64,000 nt of DNA from Cytidiella melzeri (Eukaryota > Basidiomycota > Agaricomycetes > Polyporales > Irpicaceae): assembly GCA_022592445.1 (NCBI GenBank), contig JABYQR010000110.1, forward strand, positions 1 to 64,000, in the 5' to 3' direction. Positions 31,901 through 43,688 of the stretch are shown here, piece by piece. Below the pieces are notes generated by a model. The model was not told the origin of the DNA and did not search any database. It was given only the letters and a program-made list of their open reading frames with translations. The position numbers were made by a program, and so were the translations under genes. Position 1 is the first letter of the stretch, and each line of letters starts with the position of its first letter.

Positions 31901-33411
31901 TCACGGCGTCGTCTGTAGGAGAGAATGCAAAAGACGGATAGGTGCCCATTGGGGCTGAAATGGCGCTCAAGTCATACGTAAGTCCGTGCCATACATTGTG
32001 AATACTACCGGTCTCCAGATCTCTGTAAGTCGACGTCAGCAAATGGAATCAATCGATGAGACTCTACCTACTTGAGAACCAAAGCCTCCTTGTCGCGAAC
32101 TCGACGGACAAACGCAAGCGTGCGACCGTCACGAGAGAGTTCCGGACGGCTTGCGCCACCTGGACTTGAGCTGACAAGAGTCGTTGTCCTCTTCGTTGTG
32201 AGGTTGGTAGAGAAAATCGCGTAGATTCCGACATGAACATCTAGCAGAACGACTTTAGCGAGGTAACCACTACATAGCAATTGGTAGAACCTTTGCCATA
32301 GGTGAACCAACCCTCGTCCACAACGTTCTGGGAGTATATGAGGCTGTCCGTGCCCCGCCAGATAAACTGCTCTGGGCCTACTTGCTGATCCGCATAGCGT
32401 TCGGGCCCCCATCCTGCAGGCAACGTCCTTCCGACCACTCGCTGTCCGGCACCGACTTCAACTCTCTTGGGCTCTGATGATACCTCGTACTCCCAGCCTT
32501 CTCCAGCTCCTAGGGACCTGCTGGAGGTGTACCATTTCGTAGCGATGACCTTGTCACCAGAGGGATGGAAACGAGCGTCGGACACCCAACGGTAGGTCTC
32601 GTTCGTCACACGATGGGCTAATACGCATTCGCAGCATGTCATGACCAGGCTTCTTACTATCTCAGTCATGAAGCTCACCTGAAAGACGACCTTCGCGAGT
32701 TAGCCTTCTCAGCCTCCTGTCCTCTGTCTCCTTAAGACCGCTTGCCAGCATTTCCTCTTCTTCGCGCTGACTCTTCAAAGCCTGTAACAGCTTACCATCC
32801 GCCTCCTCTGACCTGACGTCCATAGCATCACACCCCTTCCACTTCATCGTCCAAATATTCTCTACACCCAACTCTGCATCACTCCTGAACACGATCGTCT
32901 CGCCGTCAGGTGAGAAATGTGGGTCCGAGTCGTGTGGGATACCCAACAACACTGGCCGCGCCTTAGTTGTAACACCGGTACTCCCGCTCGTCGCCAGGTA
33001 TGCATCCCCAGGCAAACAGTAGATATCACCAAGGATGTCGAACACGATGTCTCCTGTATTCGGGTGCACGTCCAGACGCATCCACGTACCTTCGTTGACC
33101 GTGTACTCCAGCGACCGCGGGAAGGGAAAGTCCGTCGAGATGTCCCATGGTGTTTGCTCGCGAATCGGCCAGACGTCGTCTTTCCATTCGTCTGCCGGGT
33201 TGGCCACATGCAGCGGGTGTGCTACAGGTACAAATTTTGCGTGGCCCTGCTGTGTCCATATGCTGCTGTGCACGAACGCAGAGAGCGCTGCCCCAGCGCA
33301 CAAGAGTAGGATGGCGTGTGTGAGGCGCGACGACCTGGAGGCTCGCGTCCGAGTTGTAATAGCCACAGGGATCAACTCACTCTCAGACTTCATGGTGAGA
33401 GATAGCGTCAC
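28915..33411 (-). CDS. Membrane-anchored beta-propeller amidohydrolase
   Basis: Thirteen exons join in phase to 1,276 residues. Starts: 33411, 32617, 32240, 32022, 30815, 30405, 30227, 29944, 29823, 29728, 29504, 29373, 29169. Ends: 32679, 32291, 32072, 30875, 30459, 30285, 30000, 29881, 29784, 29560, 29437, 29222, 28915. An N-terminal hydrophobic segment (LTHAILLLCAGAALSAF, residues ~30-50) is a signal anchor. It is followed by TolB/PD40-type propeller repeats (DPHFSPDGETIVF, DARFHPSGDKVIA, SRPELSRDGRTLAF). The C-terminal third is a metal-dependent amidohydrolase with the metal-binding DAHAHW (exon 6), then TVEHPLP and GAHGEPP. The substrate is unknown; related proteins are annotated as imidazolonepropionase-like. 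Start could also be the Met at 33,393. Confidence 0.88.
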
Positions 33412-33747
33412 CTTTTGGACTATGCGATGAGGTTCTGTTTGAGTGCACTGTGCGTTAAGGATCCCCGCCTTCAGGTGTTTGTTCGTGGGAGGCTCTCACG
33501 AATCAATTGCAGGCGACTGATTCGTAGTAGTATGACTAACTAGAAGTAACTCAACTGGAATGTCCCGAGCATCTTGTGTTGAGGGACACTGTCTAAAGAT
33601 CCAGGTAATGGGACTGTAAGTGCACGAGCTGATTATAATACAAATCGCTGGAGTACATGCAAAGTCCAATGTGTCTAAATGCGTGTGAGCTAGTAATTAC
33701 AGTATTAGCTATTCGTTGAGTATCGTAGTGCCGTAGCTTCGCAAGGC

Positions 33748-35952
33748 TCAACCACCTTGCCCCAAACCTAACGTAACAATCGCGTAGATGTTAGCAGCGA
33801 CAATAAGGAGCCACAACGCCCACCCCACGACCGTAACGATTTTGGGGTTAGAGTAGTCGATGATTTGAATAGCCACCTCGATGTCCACGGCCTCTTCTAC
33901 CACATGCTGCTCCTGATCCTTGTCTGTTGATACATCGGCCGAGGCCCGCGTTTTCTTGACCGCCATAACGTCCTTTGAACACGTCAAGTAGAGCAGTGGG
34001 AAGACAATGAACGGAAGCACGATCGAAAGTGCTACCTGCGATGCCACAAGCAGGGCATCTACACCGCTGCGGCCGACGGCAATTGCGACAGCCATGCTCG
34101 GCACAAGACCTAGGGAACGTGTGATGACACGTCTCAAAATCGGCTACAGGGTGAGTCAGAAGTCAGTCGAGACGATGACGGCCACGAAAACTCACAGAAA
34201 CACGCCAGCGAATGAAACCCTCTGCCACTGTCTGTCCTGCCAAGGTCGCGACTATAGACGAGCTCTGACCAGACGCTAGCAATGCCAACGCAAACAGTGT
34301 AGCCGCGCCTTGACCAACAATTTCCTTCAAGAGGGCGTACGCATCAAAGAGACTGGCAGGCCCTTCGGATCCACGCCCTGCTCCGTAGTGAAATACAGCG
34401 CTAGCTAGTATAAGGATTCTGTGTGTCGACGTGAGCATTGACATGGGTCATAACAGCGAGTGACTGACAAAGAGTTGATGACCACGGCAAGTCCGAATAA
34501 GCTTATGGCGACATCCGCCATCCCGTGATATATGTGCGCCTGAACAAAGACATAAGAGTTGTTCTCGTGCTCGGCATGTGACCTTGGTTCTGCTTTGCCT
34601 TGTAAAGACTCTACTCGGAAGATGGACGTAAAAAGGTTTTTGAGATCCAATATACGGGATGGTACTGTCATTCGCGCTACTGCCGTTGCACCTGAGTCGA
34701 CTGTCAGTGTTGACCCAATCTGGGCAAGCTGGTCTGGAGAGTCTGCGACTCGGTCTTGAGTAGCTAAAGCTGAGCCAAGAAAGATGCTGTGAGGCATGAC
34801 AGTAGCTCCAATGATACCGATAGCTAGAAGAATCACGTCAGGGTTGGCTACAACAGACCAAACAACTCACTTACAGGTGTATAGACCACCTGGTTGGAAT
34901 AGGGTCTTGGATGGAAGATACCCTTCAAAAGCATCTCCCCAGTGTACACTGACTTGTGCTATGATAACCGCCATGCAAATCAGGACAGTAAAAACCTGCA
35001 AGATTGCGCAGTGCATTAGCAACCTTTGCTACAGACAATAACTGGCGTAGCATGAACACACCATCGCTCCAATCAAGACCTCGAAGATCCTTACTGGTTT
35101 CCCACCTAATGGGTCTCGAAGCGCGAGGAGAACCAACACATCGGATGCGGTTACCAGTACACCTGCCCACAGCGGTAGTTTTGGGAACAACAAACATAGT
35201 GCGATGGCTGACCCAAGTAGTTCCGCAAGATCGGTAGCGACGATTGCTGCTTCGGACAAAGCATACAGCGGATAAAGCAGGATCCAACGATAGATTAAAG
35301 TGTTCTTTCCCCGGGTGTGAAGCAGAAGTCGGCAGTGAGAGGCCAGATCTGTGGATGGTAGTCAGATTTCTGTACTGGCCAAGAATATCAGCCAATGACA
35401 GCCAATTCAAGAGGTGATGTGTGTACAAGCCGTGCGAGCGAAAAGATAGAAGGCACATGGTGCCGCAGCAGCGCAGGAGGAGCTCGCGTCGACATGTTAC
35501 AGGGGTAGCTCACGGCTCGGTCCACAGTTTCATAGTACCTCCCGTACTCACCTAGGCCAGTAACGCAGCCCAGCCTCGACGCAAGGATCTGAAGGCAGTA
35601 TGATGTTACTAGGCAATCAATGCGCATATATCCAGTATGCTCACCTGAAGGAACATAGCAAATATTCCTGAAAGTAGTACGACAAAAAGTAGCTTGTAGC
35701 CGAATTCTGAGCCTGCCTGCAGGTCAACTCCCCAGTTGCCGCTGAGGAAGTGAAAGTGAGCCAACGTCGGTGCCATGTATCTGTACAATTGACGACGGCT
35801 TACGGGTCAAAGTACGCAACAGCACACACTATCCCGACTCCCGTGTGCTTGATCGCATGATTCGTGATTGTCTTCGCCGAGGATCGTAGACGAGCTGCGA
35901 AACCACTGCTGGTGGGGTCATCCCGGGTATGGTCTGCCAGTGGGACAGGCAT
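33748..35952 (-). CDS. NRAMP-family divalent metal transporter
   Basis: Eight exons (35952-35804, 35741-35645, 35588-35552, 35348-35062, 34995-34875, 34823-34469, 34418-34196, 34143-33748) give 554 residues. Signature pieces are the TM1 motif AYFDPGNWGVDL, ATDLAELLGSAIAL (TM3), the TM6 metal-binding MPHSIFLGSAL, and GQSSSIVATLAGQ with GFIRWR. Around eleven hydrophobic segments are visible. Family role: proton-coupled import of Mn, Fe and other divalent metals (yeast Smf1/2/3). The DPGN motif is restored only if the 62-base intron after GACCC is removed, which fixes the first splice. One intron (35,349-35,551) is unusually long. The membrane it serves cannot be told from sequence. Confidence 0.93.
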
Positions 35953-36443
35953 TGCCCAAGCAGCGTTCGACGTAGCGAGGAGAGGGGTGGAGGCGGTTTC
36001 ACATTCATGGGGATCGAGTTGAAAAGAGCAAAATCCGAGTCGAACCGACGCTGTGGGTGGAGGGAACGAAAGTGCGGTACACCTTCTCCGCGCCCAGTAA
36101 GGAAGCCGGGCTTCCCTTATGACTTACCTCCTTCGCATCCGCCCTCCATGCCATCCTACTTATACCTGACTGGAGTAACTCAAGTCAGTATCATAGAAGC
36201 TATGCACCACATGCAGTAGCATTTCGCAGCCAGGAAGGTCGCTACTTGCTCACTACCAGCATTACCATGGAAGTTGCCGTCAGGTCTGATAATAACTTTT
36301 GAGGCGGGTAACTCACATAGTGATGACATATCAGTGGACTGTATACCATTACTGATCTACTACAACTGATATTGGTACTCGTACAAGATCAACAGAAAGA
36401 AGGAATGTGCTCGTGTATGAGACGTGACCACCTAAACTCACTC
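35953..36443. other. Intergenic region, no gene seen
   Basis: About 490 bases between the NRAMP start and the end of the next minus-strand gene. Probably the NRAMP promoter. No long conserved ORF. Confidence 0.4.
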
Positions 36444-37919
36444 TCATGGTTCATCAGTCCCTGGGCCTATGTCGGGGGTCTGAATGCGTGTGCTGAATGT
36501 CGAGCTGAAACCCAGCGACGTCCACCCATCAGCGGAGGACCGGCGGGATGGCGACGAAACGAATGCGTCCCCCCAGCTCGACGCACTGGCACCCAGCGAA
36601 ACGGTTTCTATGTCTGAGAGGGCGTCTGATCCAGACTCTGAGTGGCCGTGATCGTAAGACGACCATGCATTGTGGAACTCTGTATCCGACATGGGATGCA
36701 AAACGGGCTGTGTGGACTGGCCGGCCCATGACCCTGTGTCCCCTGCGACCGGGAAAGATGCAGAAAAGTCGAGTGTAGGAAGGACGAAGGACGCCGCTGG
36801 ATCTATCTCCACGCCACGTTCGGGACTAGGAGAGTTGGAACGGGTGTTGAAGCTCATTTCGGACAAAGCCTCGTCTGTCGTAGCATGGTCATTCTCGCGA
36901 ATCTCCTCTAGCACACACCAGCCTGTCCCTGCTTCTCCCAATATCCCACGCACTCGACTTTCCGACCAACCACTGAACTTCACCTCCAAAATGGTGCAAA
37001 GTCCAGTCGAATGACCGAACGCTGAGCACGTCACCCCTGGCTCTTCGAACACACGGGCCGTATCCAGCCTTGCAAAAAGACTAGACACCCGCAAGGTATG
37101 CAAAGCATGATCATCATGCACAGACATCAGGTAGGAAAATGGAAGCAGCGGGTGGTTGCTGGTGTGCACTGAGGGGTTGGTCGGAAGGGGAAGGCGGGAG
37201 GTGGGAGTGGGAGCGAGGGGGATGAGTAGGACAGCCGTCACGTCGGCTACAGCCAAGGCTGGAGTTGGGAAGTAGAGATCGAGTTCGGTTTCCTCTGTCG
37301 GCGCGGAAGCTGTAGGACGGACCTCCTTGAACTGCAATTTTTTAGGCGACCTGTTCTTCCCCTTGCTACACTTTTTTTGGTTGATTTTTTCCCTCTCTTT
37401 CTGCAGCTGTAAATCCCAATCAGCCTCCCAGAAAGCCCTGCCTGCGATAGGAAAGTTCTCTGCTATGTTCTGGAACAGCGGGCGTGCACTGGAGAAGTTC
37501 CTGGCAGTACCAAGGCCAATATGAGCAACGTTCCTAGGTATGGCAGGTGCCCTCGGCATGTAGGGAGCACCAAGCGGGCGAGAGAGCGTGACTCGCGTGG
37601 GCCCATTGAGGCGCTGCTGAATGGTCTGCAATCGGTAGGGGTTGGCGGAATAGGATGGTCCTGATGTACGCGAGGCGTGCGATGAAAGGTTGAACGCACC
37701 CGGCGCGCTCAGATCGCTGAGGACACGACTCAGGAGCGCACGAGCATGTCTAGCGAATGCTTCTACTGATGTCCCGCTCGACCTCACAGATGCTCGTGGA
37801 ATCCCAGAAGGCGTGTGAATGGATCGACCGCCTGTATTCGGCGTGACCCCAGGTGGCCCTAGGGGTCTGTGCAGCGCACGCCCAAGCTGAGCTCGAAGCC
37901 CAGAGGACAGTAGCTGCAT
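36444..37919 (-). CDS. Unknown protein with mitochondrial-like N-terminus
   Basis: A single long frame with no need for introns. It is open from 38,183, but I prefer the ATG at 37,919 (MQLLSSGLRAQLGRALHR), because the upstream part is Cys/Ser/Thr-rich and looks like leader. That gives 491 residues. The first ~100 residues are rich in Arg, Ser and Pro with few acids, like a mitochondrial presequence. A segment NFSSARPLFQNIAENFP and an AFWEADWDLQLQKEREK helix follow. The middle has a folded-looking region (LDLYFPTPALAVADVTAVLL..., FSGWSESRVRGILGE, GWCVLEE). The last 150 residues are acidic/serine-rich and probably disordered. I do not recognise a family; the middle looks conserved in character. 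Confidence 0.65.
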   Translation of the reverse strand: MQLLSSGLRAQLGRALHRPLGPPGVTPNTGGRSIHTPSGIPRASVRSSGTSVEAFARHARALLSRVLSDLSAPGAFNLSSHASRTSGPSYSANPYRLQTIQQRLNGPTRVTLSRPLGAPYMPRAPAIPRNVAHIGLGTARNFSSARPLFQNIAENFPIAGRAFWEADWDLQLQKEREKINQKKCSKGKNRSPKKLQFKEVRPTASAPTEETELDLYFPTPALAVADVTAVLLIPLAPTPTSRLPLPTNPSVHTSNHPLLPFSYLMSVHDDHALHTLRVSSLFARLDTARVFEEPGVTCSAFGHSTGLCTILEVKFSGWSESRVRGILGEAGTGWCVLEEIRENDHATTDEALSEMSFNTRSNSPSPERGVEIDPAASFVLPTLDFSASFPVAGDTGSWAGQSTQPVLHPMSDTEFHNAWSSYDHGHSESGSDALSDIETVSLGASASSWGDAFVSSPSRRSSADGWTSLGFSSTFSTRIQTPDIGPGTDEP

Positions 37920-38430
37920 GGTTAAAGGTGTGGTCGTGGTGGTTAGAGAGAGAGACGAGACTAGCTGCGGCCCATTATTGGTGTTGAAAGCGGGGCCGAG
38001 TGGAGGCGCAAGTGGATGATGCCGATCCGGGCCGGTGGCGTCCGCTAGTGCCAACGTACACTGCATCTGCAAAAGGCAGGTGCTGCAAGTCGGCTCAAGC
38101 AGCGAGCATCCTGGAGAAAGCGTTTGAGAAAAGCACACAGGGAAGAGGCAGAGGCAATTCAGAGAAAGTGGAATAAGGCTCAATACTTATAAGCAGGAGA
38201 GATAGCCCTGGCCAGCATTCATTTTCAGGCAGTCAGGCACAAGGATCACCGTCCTTTTGGCCACTGCCATGGCCATGATTCCGCGTTAGCTGGTCATGCA
38301 TGTCGTGGTCCAAATAAATTCCACATGTCGTTGATATTCAAGCGCAGTATATCCAAGAGAGATTACTTGTCAACACAAGCAAAGCACATAACCCCCTACC
38401 ACGACACGGAGTTCAACGGTAGAGCTTAGA
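37920..38430. other. Upstream region between two minus-strand genes
   Basis: Contains the open extension of the preceding frame (to 38,183) and then sequence without gene signals. An inverted-repeat-free AT-rich patch lies at 38,310-38,400. Likely promoter of the unknown protein and 3' region of the 171-aa gene. Confidence 0.35.
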
Positions 38431-39105
38431 TCACTCAGTGTCTTCTGCAATGACCTCCTTCTCAGCTTCGTCTCCTTCTGCTTGTGCAGTCGCAGCCTCA
38501 CCAGCGTCTTTCTCCCCATCGTCTGCAGCGTCATCTTCCGCATTCTTGCTTCCCAGCACTGTGGCATTGATCCTGGACGAAATTAGCACGCAGTTCATGC
38601 ATAAGCAGTCACGGCTTGTACTCACGTCAGCATCACTTGTACCTCTTCCTTCCCTCCACTCTCAGCGTTCAACAGCTCTACCGTGATACGCTTGTTGCCT
38701 TTCCAACCATAGCTTCCTGTATTGAACGTCGATGGGACCAGCGCGATTGAGCCAATAAAACCAGGATCCGCCTGAGCCAAGTCCTTGGTATCATCACCTC
38801 CAATCACAGGAGGCGTATGCGTGAGATTGACATGCAAAGGCAGGGCTCGCGATTTGAATCCGGCCGTGCTGAATTTGGCCTATGAAGTAACCGTGAGCTG
38901 TAGACGAGAGAGAGATAAAGAGCAAGCTTTGCGCACCTTCGGCCCTTTCTTACCGCCCTTTGGCTTTGGAGGGCTGGTTCCGCCGACTTTAGCTACCTTT
39001 GAACGCGTCGTAGGACCCTCTGCGTCCGTATCTGCTGCACGTTTTCTGCCTGCTCGAGTCAGCACACAATGGTGTTGTATGAGGAAAAGCACGCGCACCT
39101 GCCAT
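38431..39105 (-). CDS. Small conserved-looking protein of unknown function (171 aa)
   Basis: Four exons: 39105-39099 (seven bases, ATGGCAG), 39049-38937, 38879-38626 and 38572-38431. All junctions have GT..AG and phases close to 171 residues. The N-terminal 40 residues are basic (GRKRAADTD, SKVAKVGG, PPKPKGGKKGPK), compatible with nuclear location. The centre is a compact beta-rich segment (RALPLHVNLTHTPP, STFNTGSYGWKGNKRITVEL, EEVQVMLTINATVLG). The tail is acidic. No enzymatic motif. The basic-core-acidic layout suggests a chromatin or nucleolar protein, but that is only inference. It is the first of two adjacent minus-strand genes ending upstream of eRF1. Confidence 0.72.
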
Positions 39106-39513
39106 GATCAAAAACAGGATTACTTCAAGGAGGTTGAGGCGAAAGGCGAAATCAAGTAGTGGGAGTGCAGGAGCGAGCTGAGTGCTGTGAACAAGCAATA
39201 AAGTTGGTGTACTTATATCACGAGGGCCCTGGCGACGACCTACGTCACGCGTCCGGAAGCGCCAAACGCGTGAGACATGCGCTTGTGCTGGCCCGGCGAA
39301 AGATAAAACGCGGACATAAAGGACACCTGCCATAACGAGTTCCAACGGCCACTGTCGCGGATATGTAGCCAAGGACAATCGTGTTGCAGATATCATGCAA
39401 AATAACAAATGGGGGTCTGAAGCTAAATACACGTTTGTATCTACCAAATGTCAGGACGGGTAGAGTCAAGCCCGCAAGGAGAGACGCACCTGAGGCATTG
39501 GACATTCGACAAG

Positions 39514-40501
39514 TCACTCCTCGTCCATATCTTCCTCACGAATCACTACCTTTGCTGCCTCTGAAGGCTTGCCCTTCTGTTTCTGGCCTCCAATATTTGC
39601 TGGCTTGGCCGCGGGCGCTGCAGGCCTAGTAGCATGTCCGCCATCCTCTGCACGCTTTTTCGCTGCTTTCTTCTTTCCTTTCCCGCTTCGAGGACCTTCG
39701 TCGACGCCGTCGCCTATCATAATCACGACACTCAAAGTAGACTTCCCTCTCGTGCGTATCGAAATATCCTCGTCCTCATCGTCGGGAATGACTTCGTCCT
39801 GCAACTCGACTGTTCCAGTCAATACCTCCATCTGTATTTCTTCTGGCGGATATGGTAGTATTTCGGGAAGAGAAAGTGCCAACTGCAGCATGTGAGGGAT
39901 TGCAGCTCCCATCGCATTTAAATGGAGGGTCTTGTGCCTACACGAAGCATCATGTTATGACCAGATATTCCGAGTAAAAATGTGACACCCACCCATCGTT
40001 GAGGATAACATCCTTACATCGTCTGAGGTACATCGCCAGAGGTGTCTTACGAGTTACACAAATGTGATTTTTCCCTTCTATATGAGCAGAACGCGGACCA
40101 GTGGCCGATACAGATGTAGGCACGGTAGGATACGGTCTTGGAGGATCGAGCTTGCGATATTGCACCGCGGGCTTGACACGCGCAGGACCTGAGCCACTCG
40201 CCCGCCGCTTTCCCTTCCTCTTCTCACTTGCAACCTCGTTCTCTGGTGCCCGTTCCATCCCTTCCGAGCGATCACCCTTCACTCCGTCGACGTCGGGCTG
40301 CGCCTCACCAGATAAGCCTTGCGCGGGATCGGTTGCGGGCGGTACCCTCGGTGCCGTTGATTGTACTTGGGTCACTGGCAAGCTAGACGCCGCCTTCAGC
40401 CTCTTGGTTGCGGTATCGAGCTCCTCGCCGTCGTCTGCCCGACGCTTTCTTGTCACAGGTTGAGTCATCGAGGTCAATGGCATGCTAGGTAAAGCGCCCA
40501 A
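39514..40501 (-). CDS. POP7: RNase P/MRP subunit POP7 (Rpp20), Alba-type
   Basis: Two exons (40501-39993 and 39937-39514) give 310 residues. The Alba core is at residues ~150-220: HICVTRKTPLAMYLRRCKDV, split by the intron from TLHLNAMGAAIPHMLQLALSL, then LTGTVELQDEVIPDDEDE and SIRTRGKSTLSVVIMIG. Rpp20 pairs with Rpp25/Pop6 and binds the RNA of RNase P and RNase MRP, which trim tRNA 5' ends and process rRNA. An N-terminal extension of about 145 residues (basic, low complexity) and a lysine-rich tail exceed the usual length. The start may instead be the Met at 40,483. The gene is divergent from eRF1. Confidence 0.85.
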
Positions 40502-40663
40502 ATGCGCTCGCAGGTCACAAACCCAAATATGGGGTTCCTATAAATTTGCCCTGCTTGCCCTTGCCTTTCTCACTTCACACCATCTCCCTTCCTCGCACTC
40601 TCCACTGGGTCTTGTATTTTTTCTGTACATTATATTCAGAAATATTACAGCTCAGCCTTCAAG
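40502..40663. promoter_or_regulatory. Shared divergent promoter (POP7 / eRF1)
   Basis: 162 bases lie between the two start codons. TATAAAT at about 40,539-40,545 on the plus strand is placed for eRF1, and TGTACATTATATTC follows nearer the ATG. Both genes serve RNA/protein synthesis, so shared control is plausible. Confidence 0.55.
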
Positions 40664-42258
40664 ATGAGCCAAGATGTGGCGGAGCAAAATATCCAGATGT
40701 GGAAGGTGAAGAAGCTCATAAAGAGCCTTGATTCAGCGAGGGGGTGAGTCCTCGACAATGCAGCCTCAACGATCCTAAAAGTAACTGTCTTTATCGTCGA
40801 ATGCAGTGCCGGGACATCCATGATCAGCTTGATTATACCCCCAAAGGTGCGTCCGATGCAACCTGATCAGAGGCGAGATGGTGCTCATCCACCTCTGAAC
40901 GCAGGATCAAATTTCTCGAGTCTCTGCGATGCTGACGCAAGAGTACGGGACGGCGTCCAACATCAAGTCCCGTGTCAACCGTTTGTCCGTACTCGCCGCC
41001 ATCACCAGTACTCAGCAACGTCTCAAGCTGTATAACCGAGTCCCGCCCAACGGCTTGGTGCTGTTTGTCGGTACCATCTTAACCGACGAAGGAAAGGAAA
41101 AGAAGGTATCCTTTGACTTTGAGCCACATAAGCCTATCAACACGTAAGTCATACCCGTCAGTTATCAGGTTTTCTGGCGTCAATTTACCCTTCAGCTCCC
41201 TGTACCTTTGCGACAATAAATTCCATACCGAGGCGCTACAAGAACTGCTCGAGTCGGACTCAAAGTTTGGTTTCATCGTCATGGACGGTAACGGTACCCT
41301 CTTCGGTACTGTTGCCGGCAACACTCGCGAAGTGATTCACAAGTTTACCGTCGACCTTCCGAAGAAGCACGGTCGTGGTGGTCAGTCCGCTCTTCGTTTC
41401 TCCCGTCTGCGTGACGAGAAGCGCCACAACTATGTCCGCAAAGTCGCCGAGTTGGCTGTGCAGCACTTTGTCTCCGGAGACAAGGTGAATGTTACGGGCC
41501 TTGTACTCGCTGGCAGCGCCGACTTCAAGACGGAACTGAGTCAAAGTGACTTGTTCGATCAGCGTTTGGTTGCCAAGGTCATTAAAGTTGTGGATGTCAG
41601 CTACGGAGGAGAGAACGGTTTCAACCAGGTTTGTCTCTTGTGTATCAGATCTGTTCTCAGTAACTATTGACTGATCTGTTGCCAGGCTATTGAGCTCGCT
41701 GCCGAGTCGCTCGCCAATGTCAAATTTGTGCAAGAGAAGAGGCTCATACAGAAGTACTTCGATGAGATCAGCCAAGATACAGGCCGGTACTGCTTCGGTA
41801 TCGAGGATACTCTCAAGGCTCTCGAGCTGGGCGCCGTCGAGACCTTGATCGTATGGGAGAACCTGGACATTACTCGCCATGTGCTGCGCAACGCTGCCAG
41901 TGGTATGTACTATTTTCGATCTGTAGCGGTTTGTCTCACTCGCATTATAGAGGAGATCATCGTTTACGTGAACAAGGAGCAAGAGAAAGACCGCGAAAAG
42001 TTCATGGACAAATCTACTGGCACAGAGATGGAGGCGGTCGAAGAGCCTCAGGCGCTCCTTGATTGGTTCACGGAGAAGTACAAGGAGTTCGGCGCGAACC
42101 TCGAGTTCGTCACAAACCGATCGCAGGAGGGAGCTCAATTCGTCAAGGGGTTTGGTGGTATCGGCGGTTTGCTCAGATACAAGGTCGACTTCACCAACCT
42201 TGCCAGCGTTGATGACGAAGACGAAGACGAGTTCATGAGCGATGAAGAGGGCGTTTGA
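40664..42258 (+). CDS. SUP45: Translation termination factor eRF1
   Basis: Six exons (40664-40743, 40807-40846, 40905-41143, 41196-41628, 41686-41902, 41951-42258) give 438 residues, the standard eRF1 length. All hallmark motifs are present: AGTSMISL (GTS), [11 protein letters not shown] (NIKS, stop-codon reading), YLCDNKF (YxCxxxF), and GRGGQ (peptidyl-tRNA hydrolysis). The C-terminal eRF3-binding domain ends in an acidic tail ([15 protein letters not shown]). It recognises all three stop codons in the ribosomal A site with the GTPase eRF3. Nothing is missing, so it is expected to be functional. Confidence 0.97.
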
Positions 42259-43688
42259 CATGTGTGGCGGCTCCGATCGGGAGCCCCGTTCGACCAGGGT
42301 ACGCCGAGCGGGGTGGGGGGAAGGTGTAAAGACGGTGGCGGATGTTCTCAAGCAGCAGATGGGTCAGCGGATGGCAAGAGCGCAAGAAATCACTCGTGTG
42401 GGAAGGTCCCCAAGGCTCATTTTGTGGCAATAAGTCTCTCATACACTAGATCCATGAAATGTAACGGTGAGTGTCACGCTTTGAAAAGGTAGAGAAACGA
42501 CTGCAAATGAAACTGATGATTGTTTCTGCAGACTCGATGCTCAGTGTAGCATAGTAGTAGTTGTGGCTGATTGTATGTACGAACAAGATTGTCGATGTGT
42601 GTCACTGATGTCTATTTGTGTCGTGTGCAAATTGCTCGCCACTGAGAACCCTCCAACTAGAAGCATTCAGAAAACATCCAATATGAATCATCGCAAGAAA
42701 ACGTAGCAGACTGATGAGACCAACCGTGCGACAGAACCGACGTCGGCAATCTGAGCAGCTCTTGCAAAGTCGTAAGTCCTGCAAGGGTGATGTACATAAG
42801 ACGAAATGGTGCGTGCTACGCGACGGACTTAATCAGCGCTGACGGAAATGCTTCCTGATTCAAGCTCGACACTCTGGAGTAAGCAGGTTGAGCAGGTTGT
42901 TCGAGATACGGGTCGCAAGAGATCTGCCATTTCCTGTTTCAATCATGTGATAAGATATTGTAGCATAACTAGGCTTTCCCGGTTGGTTTGAGGATTTCCC
43001 CGAGTTCGCCATGAGACTATTTGCTTCGCTGCACCTTATTACAATTCCCAATAGCATCGGTTAGGCTCCTGTAGATGTTAGGCATAAGTATGCATATTAG
43101 GCCCCAACCCTGCAACGCGTGATAAGCGAAGCATAGAGCGATAACACATACACGACAATGACCAAACGTTGTGACTGCCGCTTATGCAGGCTCACTCATC
43201 CGGACAAGGTGGGCGGGCCTTCGTGTTCCCTGGCACAATTGTCCAAGCGTGCGAGATGTCAATACTTTGAAGGCTTTGCTCATTGGTTTGAGCGAGTTGA
43301 TTAGATCAAGCACCGGTCGAAGAAGCTCACGGAAGGCTTACCTGAAGAACGACACGATGGGGGCCAGTTTAGAGCGAGATTGAGAGTGGCAGCGCATATG
43401 TGCGAGGCGGTCACAGAGCCCGAAGGCAAATTGTATCGCAGCAGGCTCACTACGGAGAGTAAATTTCAATCAAATCACACGGGTTTGACGTAGTAAAAGG
43501 AAAGCTTACTGACATCAGCCTCCAGAACATCGCGGCTTCAAACAGAAAGAATACTCGCAAACAAGACAGCATGAAAGCATACTTGTCTCCCGTCAAAAAG
43601 AAACATATGGCAACAAGTAATGTACAAACCTGCTCGTGAGCAAATGTTAACCTATAATATAGAATAATATCTAGACGTTGTGAAGTCG
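42259..43688. other. Intergenic region between convergent genes, no gene seen
   Basis: 1.4 kb between the ends of eRF1 and the minus-strand 382-aa gene. ORFs here are under 85 codons with no motif or splice support. AT-rich patches near 43,490-43,700. Probably untranslated regions of both genes and spacer. Confidence 0.4.
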
